From assembly GCF_000238775.2 (NCBI RefSeq), contig NZ_AFEJ02000007.1:1-62515 (forward strand): a stretch of 62,515 bases of DNA, read 5' to 3'. The DNA is from Acaryochloris sp. CCMEE 5410. Lineage in GTDB: Bacteria; Cyanobacteriota; Cyanobacteriia; Thermosynechococcales; Thermosynechococcaceae. The translations under genes and the position numbers were made by a program. The notes under the pieces are model-generated. The model was not told the DNA's origin, did not search any database, and saw only the letters and a list, made by a program, of their open reading frames with translations. Shown here piece after piece: positions 17,047 through 26,379 of this stretch (its first letter is position 1; each line of letters opens with the position of its first letter).

Positions 17047-17709
17047 ATGCAAACTCAGCTACCTGTTGCCGAAACAACGAAGACGATACCCGCTGAGCAG
17101 CGGCTCACGCTCAATAACGTTTCTTGGGACACTTATGAAAAACTCCTGGATGCCTTTGGCGAACACCGAGCGGTACGGCTTCACTATGACGAAGGAGTCC
17201 TAGAATTCATGGTCCCGTTGGAAGCCCATGAAAACCCCAGTGATCTGGTGGGGCTGTTCATTTGCACTTTAGTGGTTGAGAGTGGCATGGATCTCAAGTG
17301 CATGGCCTCTACAACCCTCCGGCGAGAAAAGCTCAAAAAGGGCGCTGAACCCGATAAATGCTATTACATTCAAAATGAATCGCTAGTGAGAGGACGCACG
17401 GTTGACTTGGAGAAAGATCCACCCCCAGATTTAGTGGTGGAAATTGATATCACTCATACGGATATTGATAAGAATACGCTGTATGCCAATATGGGCGTTC
17501 CTGAATTCTGGCGGTTTAATGGTGCTGTGCTGACGATCTTTCAACTGGATCAGGGCCAATATCAGGAGGTTGATGTTAGCCCCACCTTTGATTGGGTGCC
17601 GAAGGATGTGTTTTATCACTTCTTGAAGCAAGGCAAAAAAATCGGGGAAGCTCAAGCGATTCGGGAGTTGAAAAAATGGATTGAACAACATCCCAGATCG
17701 TCAGCCTAA
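17047..17709 (+). CDS. Uma2 family endonuclease-like protein (DUF820)
   Basis: 220 residues with the Uma2 PD-(D/E)XK core: LRREKLKKGAEPDKCYYIQN, PPPDLVVEIDITHTD and the LYANMGVPEFWRFNG block. The predicted fold is a restriction-endonuclease-like domain. Uma2 genes occur in dozens of copies in many cyanobacteria, often next to mobile DNA, and their substrate is not established. It is preceded by a GAGGAGAG-like ribosome site region and followed 12 bp later by a hypothetical gene on the same strand, so these may form an operon. The serine and lysine that usually follow the VVE strand are replaced (ITHTDIDK), which keeps one lysine. Confidence 0.85.
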   Translation: MQTQLPVAETTKTIPAEQRLTLNNVSWDTYEKLLDAFGEHRAVRLHYDEGVLEFMVPLEAHENPSDLVGLFICTLVVESGMDLKCMASTTLRREKLKKGAEPDKCYYIQNESLVRGRTVDLEKDPPPDLVVEIDITHTDIDKNTLYANMGVPEFWRFNGAVLTIFQLDQGQYQEVDVSPTFDWVPKDVFYHFLKQGKKIGEAQAIRELKKWIEQHPRSSA

Positions 17710-17721
17710 GGCCCTACCAAT

Positions 17722-18249
17722 ATGCCGCTACCCCCTAACCCCAAATGCTTAGCCTGTCTGAACTATTCCAGGACAGAAGCCAAGCGGGTGCATGGTCCCC
17801 AAGGGGATGGCTGTTGGAAGGATAATACCTGCGATCGCAAACGCTCTCACTATCGCCATCGCAAAGAGAACAATGCTAAACGCAAGGGGGAGTATGCGGA
17901 ACAGAACCCGAAAACAAAACCAGCCGAGACCACTGAAACCCTCTCGATTCCTGTCCAAGCCCCTCCTGTGGCTTTGCTCTACCTGTACAAGGAGAAACCC
18001 AAGGATGCCCACCTCCATGCCCTGGCTATCAGTGTCTGGCAAGGCAGTGAAAAGCTGGCAGAAATTGAAGCTGTCCATTGCATGGGCATGACCAATACTC
18101 AGGTACGTCATTATCTGAATAATGTGCTGAAGGTACTGCGCGATCGCTTCGGCATCACAGAATATGAGCCACCGATCCGCATGGAGCCGACCGAGTGTGA
18201 GATACCGGAATGTCCGCTGAAGGATAAACGCCATGTTCACTCAGCTTGA
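17722..18249 (+). CDS. Hypothetical Cys-rich protein (175 aa)
   Basis: I do not recognise the family. The basic N-terminal third has a CLACLNY pair and GCWKDNTC, then RKRSHYRHRKENN, a possible zinc-binding and nucleic-acid-binding module. A Pro/Thr linker leads to a folded region (ALLYLYKEKPKDAHLHALAI, MTNTQVRHYLNNVLKVLRDR) and a second cysteine pair near the end (CEIPECPL). It overlaps the next gene by 17 bases and follows the Uma2 gene by 12, so co-expression is likely. Contains a HIP1 site. Confidence 0.65.
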   Translation: MPLPPNPKCLACLNYSRTEAKRVHGPQGDGCWKDNTCDRKRSHYRHRKENNAKRKGEYAEQNPKTKPAETTETLSIPVQAPPVALLYLYKEKPKDAHLHALAISVWQGSEKLAEIEAVHCMGMTNTQVRHYLNNVLKVLRDRFGITEYEPPIRMEPTECEIPECPLKDKRHVHSA

Positions 18250-18877
18250 GCTAGATTTTGCCAGTACATTGGCCTCAGCGCTGGACGAACCAGAGCAAGC
18301 AAATGTCCTCCAACTCTGGGATGGGATGTTGCCAGAGTTGCAAACCCTATCCCAACACGAACGGCTCCAGGTCGCTGGCGAGATGGCTCTGGGTATTGCT
18401 GAAGTCTTTTGTCAGCGGGCAGAGTTGCTGATCCAGGATTGGGAGGATCGGCATAACACTAAGGGTCCAGTCTTGGATGAGGATTTCCTGGCCGGGATGG
18501 TTCAGGAGACCATGTTCCTCGACATTTCAGATCTTTGTCGTCAACCAAAATCACGGAAGCGGCACCAGGGGTTCACGGGAAAGCCCGTGGAATCTGTCGT
18601 GGGAGAAGTCAGCAAGGAATCGGTGCTGGAATTCGTGGAAGAGCTTGAGAGTGGGGAGGCGGTTGCGTTGAATGCCAGTCACGAGGAGGATGTGTCGGCT
18701 TGGGTGGGTGCGATCAGGCAGTATTTGGAAAAGATTGAGGGAGCTGTACAGTTTGGTGATCTTGTGGAAGGGCTGGGATTTCCTGCTGTCGCAGTTTTGA
18801 TTGGGGTATTACTGGGTGGGTTACAGGTGGAGCAGCGGGGTGGGTTTTATGAGGGTGGGGTTTATATTGGCAGTTAG
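18233..18877 (+). CDS. Hypothetical protein (214 aa)
   Basis: Acidic, helical N-terminal half (LDEPEQANVLQLWDGMLPEL, RLQVAGEMALGIAEVF). After a basic stretch (QPKSRKRHQGFTGK) comes a second acidic helix (VLEFVEELESGEAVALNA) and a hydrophobic Gly-rich end (FPAVAVLIGVLLGGLQVE). No family recognised. The 17-base overlap with the upstream Cys-rich gene suggests the two products are made together. The C-terminal hydrophobic segment could be one membrane helix. Confidence 0.6.
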   Translation: MFTQLELDFASTLASALDEPEQANVLQLWDGMLPELQTLSQHERLQVAGEMALGIAEVFCQRAELLIQDWEDRHNTKGPVLDEDFLAGMVQETMFLDISDLCRQPKSRKRHQGFTGKPVESVVGEVSKESVLEFVEELESGEAVALNASHEEDVSAWVGAIRQYLEKIEGAVQFGDLVEGLGFPAVAVLIGVLLGGLQVEQRGGFYEGGVYIGS

Positions 18878-19209
18878 GTGTAGATGCCGATATCTTTGCG
18901 GATCGATAACTCAAAACTGGCTGGGATATTAGATCATATGCTTAAGAACCAATTCAGAGGAAGGAACTACAGGCTTGATAACTCCTCCGATTTCCCCTGA
19001 AAGTGTTACCTGGTTTTGAGTCCTCGTGATGATTCTGACATTATCATGACAGAGCAGAATTCTTACTTTCATACTGGCTATTACCATTAGAGTGCGGACT
19101 GGTATTGTCGATACCTTACTAGTTAATGTTCAATATCAAACTAGGTTGGGCATCCCAGGATAATTTACAAGTGGTTCATCATTCGCAATCGTTATAAAAA
19201 TTGGTTTGT
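18878..19209. other. Intergenic region upstream of the SARP-type regulator
   Basis: No ORF of interest. A TATAAA at about 19191-19196, 14 bp before the regulator start, is the only promoter-like box. No good -35 partner or repeat was found. Confidence 0.35.
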
Positions 19210-22200
19210 ATGCCTCAAACACTGAGTGTTCGCTTATTAGGTGTTATTTCTATCCGCCATGGAGAGCGTTCTCTTTCTGGTCAGCTCACCGGACGGCAGC
19301 AAGAATTTATTGCTTACCTAGCTTTAAATCGAAAAGTCCCTCAATCTCGCCAGCGACTTTCCTTTCAGTTTTGGCCAGATTTACCAGATGATCGTGCCCG
19401 CGCTAACCTAAGGAAAGAACTGAGTTTGATTCGCAAGGCGCTACCGAAAGCAGATGAATTTATTTCGGTGACGGGTAAGACGCTGCAATGGAACCCGGAG
19501 AGCCACTTTACCCTTGATGTAGCTGACTTTGAGGAAATCGCGAAAAAAGGAAAGCAGGCAACTTTAGAAGAGTTGGAGAGGGCGATCTCACTCTATCGAG
19601 GTGAACTGCTACCTGATCTTGATTGCGAATGGGTTCTCCCAGAAAGAGACAGACTGCATCAGATGTTTAGGCAGGTGTTAGAAAAGCTCATCAATCAATT
19701 AGAAATACAGCGGGACTATCCTGTGGGGGTGACCTATGCTCAGCAACTCCTGCGAGATGATCCGCTCAATGAAGGGGCCTATTGTTCATTAATACGGCTG
19801 TATGGATTGATGGGAGATCGCACCAGTGGCCTGCAGACCTATCACCAATGCATGACATTACTGCGTGAGGAACTGGGTATTGATCCGAGCGCGACAACAC
19901 AAAAGCTTTATGAGCAACTGTTGCGATCTGAGGGAGAAACTAGGCCACCTCTTGGTTCTCTTCCCTTATCCACTACACGATTCAATACAGCGCTCTCCCC
20001 GCTTATTGGCCGTGGCCAGGAGTGGAAAATCATAGAGGGTTGGACCGATTCGCTTCTGCATCAGCCTGCAATGATATCCGAGGTGCTGCTGTTGGCGGGC
20101 GAACCCGGCATTGGCAAAACTCGTTTACTGGAAGAACTTGGCGTTATGATGCAAGCAAACCATGTTCAGATTCTGTGGGGTTCCTCATTTGCTGCAGAGA
20201 TGATGCGCCCCTACGGTTTTTGGATAGATGCCCTCCGCTCAGGAAACGTTGGGGCGACCGAGCATCTTCCAGATGCCTTGAGTGTTTTGCTGCCAGAACT
20301 GGGGCAACCGCCCCAAACCTTGCCCGACCCCAGCTACTTATACGACGCGGTGGTGAATTTGCTCACGCAGTGGGCTAAACCGTCTCCATTGCTATTGTTG
20401 CTTGATGACATCCAATGGCTCGATGAGGCTTCATCTGCTCTATTGAACTATGTCATTCGAGTCATGCGTCATGTACCAATTGCGTTCGCCTGCACCGCAC
20501 GGTCAGGTGAACTGACGGCAAATATAGCAATGTCAAAGGTACTGCAAATGCTACGACGGGAGCAGAGACTGCGAACCGTAGAGGTTCAGCCGCTGACGTC
20601 AGATCAAACGGTAGCCCTAATCCAAAGTGCAGGCCAAATCGAGTTATCACAAATCTCTCCTGAATCAGCCCGCCAGTTTTTTATAGACAGCGGCGGTAAC
20701 CCCTTCTTAGCCCTTGAAATAGCGAGATATGGGGGACAAACCCGCATTCACCCCCAAGGCTCCCTTGAAGTGCTGATTGAGGATCGTCTTCAGCAGTTGG
20801 ATGATGCTACACGGGAGTTTTTGCCTTGGGCAGCATCTTTAGGTCGCAGTTTTCAGCCCTCAACAGTGGCGCATGTCGCAGACTACCCCATCACAGAACT
20901 GTTGACGGTGATCGAACAGCTTGAGCAACAATCCATTATTCGTCCCAGCACAGCCCTTGAGGGTGAAATGGGATACGACTTTGCCCACGACATTCTGCGG
21001 CAGGTGGTTTACAAACAGCTTTCTCATCCTCGCCGGGTGTTAATCCACCGTCAGATAGCCCAAAAGCTCTCTGAGCAGACGACTCAAGAGAAAGCATTAG
21101 CGGGCACGATTGTCCATCATGCTGATTTGGGCGGAGATCATGTCTTAGCAACGTCTGCTGCCATTGAGGCAACCGAATATAGTCTGAAGTTGTTTGCCTA
21201 TACCGAAGCGCTGGAAATAGCCCAACGGGGTATCCAGCATTGTCAATTTCTAGAAGCAAAGATACAGAATCTGTCCTATGCAAAGCTGTTGAAACTCTGT
21301 GCCTTCGCTGGGGGCAAAGGTGAGCAAGCCAAAAGCCTGGAACAGGAAGCAAAAAGTCTCATCCAAAAAGCAAAATCTTTAGGGTCCACGGAGGCTGAAA
21401 CCGAGGCCCTGGAAGCCCTGACGATCTTGCAATTCAACCAGGACAAGCTGGGTGAGGTCCATCAGCATTCCCTACGGATCGCTGAAATGAGTCAGATGGT
21501 AAACCCAGCCCAAGCAGTTCGACTGTTGGCTCATAGCGGCGATTGCTTTTCCAGCATAGGTAGAGAAATTGATCGGGCAGAGGCACTGCTACTTGAAGCC
21601 CAAGTGTTGGCAGAGCGAGTCGGCATAGAAAACTGCGATCTTGAGTCTGGTATGGGTAATATCCACCGTCACTACGGTCGCTATGAGCCAGCGAAGCTAC
21701 ATTTTCAGAAAGCGTGGAAGATGGCCCAGACTCAGCAGGATCATTGGCGGGAGTGCTACTGCCTCAATGGTCTAGCAATGATTGCGTTGGAGGCAGGTAA
21801 TCCCCAAGATGCTCTACCTTATTGTGAAGCAATTGTAGAGGTAGCGGCCAAGATTGAAGCCGAAGGAAGTGAAGTCGCTAACGCAACTGCTTTGGCAGCC
21901 CTAGCCCACTATCAACTTAACGATGCTCGGTATGAAACCGAGATCGTCGAGGCCATCGAAACCTTACGGCAAGTGGATGCCAAACGGATGCTGGCCTATA
22001 TCCTCACGGAGGTAGCAGCAGTTGATCTACATCACTCTCGACCTGAAGTAGCCGTTCAACGCGCTGAAGTAGCGCTAGCCAATGCGCTACCAGTGAAGCA
22101 TCCTAGCGCAATTGCCCTAAGTGGAGCGACTTTGATTCAGGGACTATTAGCTTCAGAAGAGTACCAGAGAGCCACAACGGAGTGGGACACTCTGCACACT

Positions 22201-22305
22201 AGGATAGATTACCATAGTCTCAGCGCCCGTGCCCAAGAGGCCATCGACCGCACCCGAGAGAACCTGCTAGTGCATCAAACTTCAATCGCTGAATCACAAA
22301 AGTAG
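19210..22305 (+). CDS. SARP/AfsR-like regulator: OmpR-type HTH, BTAD, AAA ATPase, TPR
   Basis: 1031 residues from ATG 19210, with the TTG at 19201 as a weaker alternative. The N-terminal winged helix (SVRLLGVISIRHGERSLSGQ, LTGRQQEFIAYLALNRKVPQ, DDRARANLRKELS) is joined to a bacterial transcriptional activator domain to about residue 245 (GELLPDLDCEWVLPERDRL). A STAND/AAA ATPase follows, with Walker A LLAGEPGIGKTRLLEEL near residue 298 and Walker B LLLLLDDIQWLDE near 398. TPR-like helices run from about 620 to the end. Such proteins switch on secondary-metabolite or accessory gene sets. A run of same-strand genes starts 10 bp later, so the target may be its own operon. The ligand is unknown. 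Confidence 0.88.
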   Translation: MPQTLSVRLLGVISIRHGERSLSGQLTGRQQEFIAYLALNRKVPQSRQRLSFQFWPDLPDDRARANLRKELSLIRKALPKADEFISVTGKTLQWNPESHFTLDVADFEEIAKKGKQATLEELERAISLYRGELLPDLDCEWVLPERDRLHQMFRQVLEKLINQLEIQRDYPVGVTYAQQLLRDDPLNEGAYCSLIRLYGLMGDRTSGLQTYHQCMTLLREELGIDPSATTQKLYEQLLRSEGETRPPLGSLPLSTTRFNTALSPLIGRGQEWKIIEGWTDSLLHQPAMISEVLLLAGEPGIGKTRLLEELGVMMQANHVQILWGSSFAAEMMRPYGFWIDALRSGNVGATEHLPDALSVLLPELGQPPQTLPDPSYLYDAVVNLLTQWAKPSPLLLLLDDIQWLDEASSALLNYVIRVMRHVPIAFACTARSGELTANIAMSKVLQMLRREQRLRTVEVQPLTSDQTVALIQSAGQIELSQISPESARQFFIDSGGNPFLALEIARYGGQTRIHPQGSLEVLIEDRLQQLDDATREFLPWAASLGRSFQPSTVAHVADYPITELLTVIEQLEQQSIIRPSTALEGEMGYDFAHDILRQVVYKQLSHPRRVLIHRQIAQKLSEQTTQEKALAGTIVHHADLGGDHVLATSAAIEATEYSLKLFAYTEALEIAQRGIQHCQFLEAKIQNLSYAKLLKLCAFAGGKGEQAKSLEQEAKSLIQKAKSLGSTEAETEALEALTILQFNQDKLGEVHQHSLRIAEMSQMVNPAQAVRLLAHSGDCFSSIGREIDRAEALLLEAQVLAERVGIENCDLESGMGNIHRHYGRYEPAKLHFQKAWKMAQTQQDHWRECYCLNGLAMIALEAGNPQDALPYCEAIVEVAAKIEAEGSEVANATALAALAHYQLNDARYETEIVEAIETLRQVDAKRMLAYILTEVAAVDLHHSRPEVAVQRAEVALANALPVKHPSAIALSGATLIQGLLASEEYQRATTEWDTLHTRIDYHSLSARAQEAIDRTRENLLVHQTSIAESQK

Positions 22306-22315
22306 GAGTAATGCA

Positions 22316-22846
22316 ATGACACTGGTGATTGTTGAGACGCTATCGGAGACGCCGCTAACTCCCGAGAATCTCACAGACGAAGATGTTCAATTTATGAACT
22401 GCTTAGAGGAGCGTAATGGCACTTGGCGGTATTCGTTGCTCTCGATTGATCGACAACGAATGATTTGCACCTTTGAAGTCCCTGATGTAGAGTCATTGCG
22501 CGAATCATACCGCAGAAGTGGGGTGCCCTATAATCACATTTGGCCAGGAGAGATTCTCAAGCCAGAAGGGACCCAACCCCAGAAGAATGAAGCTATTTTC
22601 AAGGTCTTCGAGGGCACTTATCCTGAAGGATTAACCCCAACACAGTGGGACGCAATGAATCAGTCGATGTCATCTCACTACGCTGAGCATGGTGTCGAGT
22701 GGGTACAATCTTATGTATCACTGGATCGAACGCGCATTGTTTGTGAACTCAATGCCCCCGACCTAGAAAGCGTGATTAAAGCTCACCATAAGATTGGTCT
22801 CACTAAGACGCAACTCTGGCCAGCAACTTTGCTGGCAGAAGTATAA
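22316..22846 (+). CDS. DUF4242 protein with two tandem domains
   Basis: 176 residues made of two ferredoxin-like DUF4242 units: residues 1-82 (MTLVIVETLSETPLTPENLT ... SIDRQRMICTFEVPDVESLR) and 95-176 (EGTYPEGLTPTQWDAMNQSM ... SLDRTRIVCELNAPDLESVI). DUF4242 members include small nickel-binding proteins and often accompany regulators of this type. No enzymatic function is established. It starts 10 bp after the SARP gene with AGGAG upstream, so it is co-transcribed. Confidence 0.8.
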   Translation: MTLVIVETLSETPLTPENLTDEDVQFMNCLEERNGTWRYSLLSIDRQRMICTFEVPDVESLRESYRRSGVPYNHIWPGEILKPEGTQPQKNEAIFKVFEGTYPEGLTPTQWDAMNQSMSSHYAEHGVEWVQSYVSLDRTRIVCELNAPDLESVIKAHHKIGLTKTQLWPATLLAEV

Positions 22847-23039
22847 ATTCTCTCGCTGTCAGGGCTGAACTGTCCCTCGGTGTTAGCCATGATGGGGACT
22901 ACGATTACCCCTTTAGCGCTGGGGGAACGTTTATGGAACGGTACTCCTTTTAACTTGGATTCAAGATCGCAATGAAGCCGTAGCTGTGTCTCGTTGGCTG
23001 CTGTCTCTGCGTCTCTTGCCGATATTGGTTGTAAGTTCC

Positions 23040-23333
23040 ATGTCTCTTGTCGTCGTCGAAACCACTTTCAAGTCTCCTCTGCACCCATCCGAACGGGCAG
23101 ATGCTCTACCCAAATGTTGGCCCTGCCTCGTTCAGCACAATGTTACATGGGTTCGGAGTATTCTCTGCATTAATCGCAACCGGATGATCAATGAATTTGA
23201 TGCACCGGATGCAGAGACGGTGCGGACTCTCTACCACCGGGTAGGGGTTCCTTTTGATCGCGTATGGACCGGAGAATCATTCACTCCAGAGTCAATATCA
23301 GAATCAGTAATAAGTAAAGGAGAAGTTCAATGA
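23040..23333 (+). CDS. DUF4242 protein, single domain
   Basis: 97 residues from ATG 23040 (MSLVVVETTFKSPLHPSERA), aligned with the start of the tandem protein upstream. It has the same INRNRMINEFDAPDAETVR and VPFDRVWTGE blocks. The frame is open to a GTG at 22986, but the added residues do not match the family. It overlaps ridA by four bases (ATGA), a coupling signal. It is the third copy of this domain in 1 kb. Confidence 0.78.
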   Translation: MSLVVVETTFKSPLHPSERADALPKCWPCLVQHNVTWVRSILCINRNRMINEFDAPDAETVRTLYHRVGVPFDRVWTGESFTPESISESVISKGEVQ

Positions 23334-23722
23334 ACGAACTTGAGATCAACGCTGGACTGGCCCCTACCGAGAATTATCAATACGCACAGCAAGTTGGCGC
23401 ACAGCTATTTGTTGCAGGGCAAGTACCTTATGATTCAGAGGCCAATTTAGTTGGAACCGATGTCGCAAAAGCCCAAGCCCGCCAGTGTCTGAACAATCTG
23501 CGGACACTAATCACGCTGTACGGATTTAAGGAGCGCGATATCCGGCTGTTAAAGATCTACGTGGTTGGTGAGCAGCAGAACCTTCTCGATGCCTGGAAGG
23601 GTGTTACAGAATGGTTCGAAAACGATGTCCCTCCAGCTACGTTACTGGGCGTAGCGCGATTAGGGTATGAAGGTCAGCTCTTGGAAATAGATGCAACAGT
23701 GATTAGCGAGGATAGTCAGTAA
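23330..23722 (+). CDS. ridA: RidA family (enamine/imine deaminase-like) protein
   Basis: 130 residues. It has the YjgF/RidA fold signatures LFVAGQVPYD, QARQCLNNLRTLI and VARLGYEGQLLEIDATV. The arginine and glutamate of the active site (R in VARLG, E in LLEIDA) are present, so deamination of reactive enamines is chemically possible. It overlaps the DUF4242 gene and sits in the SARP-led set, where a RidA-like protein might handle a reactive pathway intermediate. Related members can instead act as chaperones or ligand sensors. Confidence 0.85.
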   Translation: MNELEINAGLAPTENYQYAQQVGAQLFVAGQVPYDSEANLVGTDVAKAQARQCLNNLRTLITLYGFKERDIRLLKIYVVGEQQNLLDAWKGVTEWFENDVPPATLLGVARLGYEGQLLEIDATVISEDSQ

Positions 23723-23818
23723 CGGTTTAGGGACGCTTTGGGAACGCCCTTCAAACTATCTTGTATTTAGTTCAGGGAACTGAACAGTTGTAATTCAGCA
23801 ATACAAGGAGTTTTGGCA

Positions 23819-23974
23819 ATGAAACACCAAACAACAGATAACCCTAACACGTCCCCCTTAGATACCGTGTTGTCCCAAAGTTTAGTTGAAAACAATCAGA
23901 CCATCACCCCAGAAGAAGTTCACTTAAGAATCGAACGGTGCTGGGGGTGGTACTCATATCGACTCCCTTGCTAA
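23819..23974 (+). CDS. Short peptide (51 aa) with Cys/aromatic C-terminal tail
   Basis: ATG at 23819 is preceded by AAGGAG at 23805-23810, eight bases away, a strong ribosome site for so small an ORF. The first 38 residues are polar and leader-like (DTVLSQSLVENNQTITPEEV). The last eleven, CWGWYSYRLPC, hold two cysteines and five aromatic or ring residues. Together with a nearby methyltransferase and hydrolase this recalls a ribosomal peptide precursor, but no maturase such as a radical SAM or YcaO enzyme is present. A fragment of a degraded gene is the alternative. Confidence 0.5.
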   Translation: MKHQTTDNPNTSPLDTVLSQSLVENNQTITPEEVHLRIERCWGWYSYRLPC

Positions 23975-24036
23975 CGGCTCAATAGCCCACGCACGACCTT
24001 TTCACGTAAATAACAAACGAATTAGAGGATAACATC

Positions 24037-24375
24037 ATGATTTCACAGGCAAAACAACGCCTGGTCCTTGGCCTTGGCGTCGGACTTGCAGCGCTGTTGA
24101 CCCAGGAGCCAATTCTGAAACCAAATCGCTCAACCCAAGCATTCCTACAAAATGGACTGCAATTAAATGGACTGCAATTAAATGGGCTGAACTTGAATAG
24201 TATTGATGGGAAAACCTCAAAGCACAACGTCTTTACTTTTAATGGAACGGCAGAAAACCCATCGACACGAGCGGACTGGATTCACCCAGCAACAACCCAG
24301 GCCGATCTGCCCAACCAAGAGCGCGGCAGCATAGGTCTAACGAGCGGTCAACTCACCGTCCAGGTGATTGAGTAA
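24037..24375 (+). CDS. Secreted peptide with LQLNG repeats
   Basis: 112 residues. The N-terminal hydrophobic segment (LVLGLGVGLAALLTQEP) looks like a signal peptide. It is followed by three near-identical units, NGLQLNGLQLNGLNLN, encoded by exact 15-bp DNA repeats (about 24151-24195). The rest is polar without a recognisable domain. Similar LNG-type repeats precede ADYC-domain proteins elsewhere, and an ADYC gene follows 21 bp downstream, so the two probably work together at the cell surface. Confidence 0.6.
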   Translation: MISQAKQRLVLGLGVGLAALLTQEPILKPNRSTQAFLQNGLQLNGLQLNGLNLNSIDGKTSKHNVFTFNGTAENPSTRADWIHPATTQADLPNQERGSIGLTSGQLTVQVIE

Positions 24376-24396
24376 CAATAAGGGGGAGGGAACATC

Positions 24397-25206
24397 ATGA
24401 AATTGCGTTACGGGACTCTAGCCCTGATGCTGCTAGGGGGCGCTGCGATCACAACTCTCGCAGGAGGACAAATCCTGATGGCAAGCCGTTCTCCCTCTAC
24501 CTCAACTCCCACAGCTATTCTACGGGGGCAAAAAATTGTGGGAACCATCTTGACCAGCGTTGATCAACAGGGACGAAAGCAAACCCTTTAAATCAAGGAC
24601 GTACAGCTTGACCCCCAAGATACAGGCGGCGACGTTTATCTCTATACTGTTCTTTCTCAGGACAAGACTGGACAGTGGCACAACTTCTGTCTGCCGGACC
24701 CCAAGGGGGTCGCAAAAGCTATCCCCCTGACAGGGCGTTGGGATCGCACAGGAGCCCATATCGATGACAGTAGTATCACCTTTGCTTGCACCAATGGTGC
24801 CCTAGCAAAATGTGTACGCTGGGGTTACAAACCCTGGAAAACAGTCAAAGGCATCTCGTTAAAGGACTATCACCAAGCTTGTAGCCGCATGGTGCGGGCA
24901 GATTACTGTGGTGATGGTCGCGACCATACCCAAAATGGCACCCCCATCGATGTCTATGATCGCCTCGGGTTGCACCAGCGCAACCCAAAAAGTGACATGG
25001 CTTTTGAAGCCGCTTGGACTGCTGAGGGGGCGGTCTATCTGAACCGGACTCGTTTTCCGGGGGCGAGCGCCCAATTGCAAATAGATTGTCCAGAGAAGCT
25101 AGCATCAACATCGCCAAAAGCCAGCACAGTGGCGCGTGATCCACAGTCCGTACTACCCCAAGCGCTACTGTTCAATGATTCTTTCATGCAGACCGTTACG
25201 CCCTAA
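24397..25206 (+). pseudogene. ADYC-domain secreted protein with in-frame stop
   Basis: The signal peptide MKLRYGTLALMLLGGAAITT leads into a short region ending at TAA 24589-24591. The same frame then stays open for 205 more codons to 25206, containing FCLPDPKGVAKAIPLTGRW, CTNGALAKCVRWGYKPWKTV and the signature MVRADYCGDGRDHTQNGTP with IDVYDR. Six or more cysteines suggest disulfides. Because the frame is unchanged, a single nonsense substitution explains the break. Read-through or a sequencing error are possible. The ADYC family has no known function. RBS AGGGGGAGG precedes the start. Confidence 0.72.
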
Positions 25207-25290
25207 TTTTTGGTCTTTGCACCCCTAAAAAGCATAGGTTTAATGCGGCAAAGACTGCATAATCATTCATCGATCGATCAGGAGAAATCT

Positions 25291-26379
25291 ATGACTGCTC
25301 TTACCCACATTCCTCAATCCTTTAATACAACCAAGGCCGAAGCCTTTACCAATCAGCTTCTCGATACCCTCAACGGGGGTGCGATCTCTCTGATGATTTC
25401 CATCGGTCACCGCACGCGACTGTTCGATACGATGGCCCACCTACCGCCCTCCACCTGCCAAGCTATCGCCGATGCCGCTGGTCTACAGGAGCGCTATGTG
25501 CGCGAGTGGTTAGGGGCAATGGTTACAGGACAAATCATTGACTACAACATTAGCGATAAGACCTATCATCTACCTGTCGAACATGCAGCCTTTCTGACTT
25601 GTACGGCATCACCTGACAACATCGCTGTGATTGCCCAATTTATTCCTGTGCTGGGCAGCGTTGAGGATCAGATTGTGGACTGCTTCTACAATGGCGGCGG
25701 CGTTCCCTATTCGGAGTACAAACGGTTCCATCAGGTGATGGCTGAAGATAGTGGTCAAACGGTGGTAGCTGGCCTGAGTGAGCATATTCTGCCATTGGTT
25801 CCTGGTCTAGTCACTGATCTAGAGCGTGGCATCCAAGTGATGGATGTCGGCTGCGGCAGCGGTCGAGCGCTCAATGAGATGGCCAAGCTGTTCCCTAAGA
25901 GTCAGTTCTTCGGCTATGACCTCTCTGAGGAAGCGATCACCACTGCCAATATGCAAGCCCAGTCGTTGGGATTAGATAACGTCCAGTTTCATGTTCGTGA
26001 TGCTGTTGCACTCCATCTATCTGAGCAATTCGATTTGATTACGACGTTTGACTCTGTTCACGACCAGGCAAGGCCAGATGTTGTGCTCAAGAACATCTAC
26101 CAGGCACTGCGAGCTGATGGCGTCTATTTAATGCAAGATATCCGCGCCTCCAGCGAGGTCGGCAACAATATCGAGCACCCGATTGGACCGTTGCTGTACA
26201 CCATCTCCTGTATGCACTGCATGACCGTTTCTCTATCCGCTGGCGGCATGGGCCTCGGTGCAGTGTGGGGTGAAGAAAAGGCGCTGCAGATGCTAGAGGA
26301 AGCTGGATTCAATAGCGTAGAGATTAAGCAACTTGAGCATGATTTCCAGAACAATTTCTACGTTATCAAGAAGGTCTGA
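25291..26379 (+). CDS. SAM-dependent methyltransferase with N-terminal winged helix
   Basis: 362 residues from ATG 25291, with AGGAGAAA seven bases upstream. The N-terminal winged-helix dimerisation part (GGAISLMISIGHRTRLFDTM, LQERYVREWLGAMVTGQIID) is followed by a class I Rossmann methyltransferase: motif I VMDVGCGSGRALNEMA, acidic loop FFGYDLSEEAI and motif IV FDLITTFDSVHDQ. The layout resembles plant O-methyltransferases and bacterial small-molecule methylases. The product may be modified by neighbours (hydrolase, reductase). The substrate cannot be told from sequence. Confidence 0.85.
   Translation: MTALTHIPQSFNTTKAEAFTNQLLDTLNGGAISLMISIGHRTRLFDTMAHLPPSTCQAIADAAGLQERYVREWLGAMVTGQIIDYNISDKTYHLPVEHAAFLTCTASPDNIAVIAQFIPVLGSVEDQIVDCFYNGGGVPYSEYKRFHQVMAEDSGQTVVAGLSEHILPLVPGLVTDLERGIQVMDVGCGSGRALNEMAKLFPKSQFFGYDLSEEAITTANMQAQSLGLDNVQFHVRDAVALHLSEQFDLITTFDSVHDQARPDVVLKNIYQALRADGVYLMQDIRASSEVGNNIEHPIGPLLYTISCMHCMTVSLSAGGMGLGAVWGEEKALQMLEEAGFNSVEIKQLEHDFQNNFYVIKKV

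Noticed and set aside
17749-18240. 163-codon minus-strand ORF opposite the Cys-rich hypothetical gene
   Set aside because: The plus-strand gene has coupling to both neighbours and a sensible composition. The minus frame has none.
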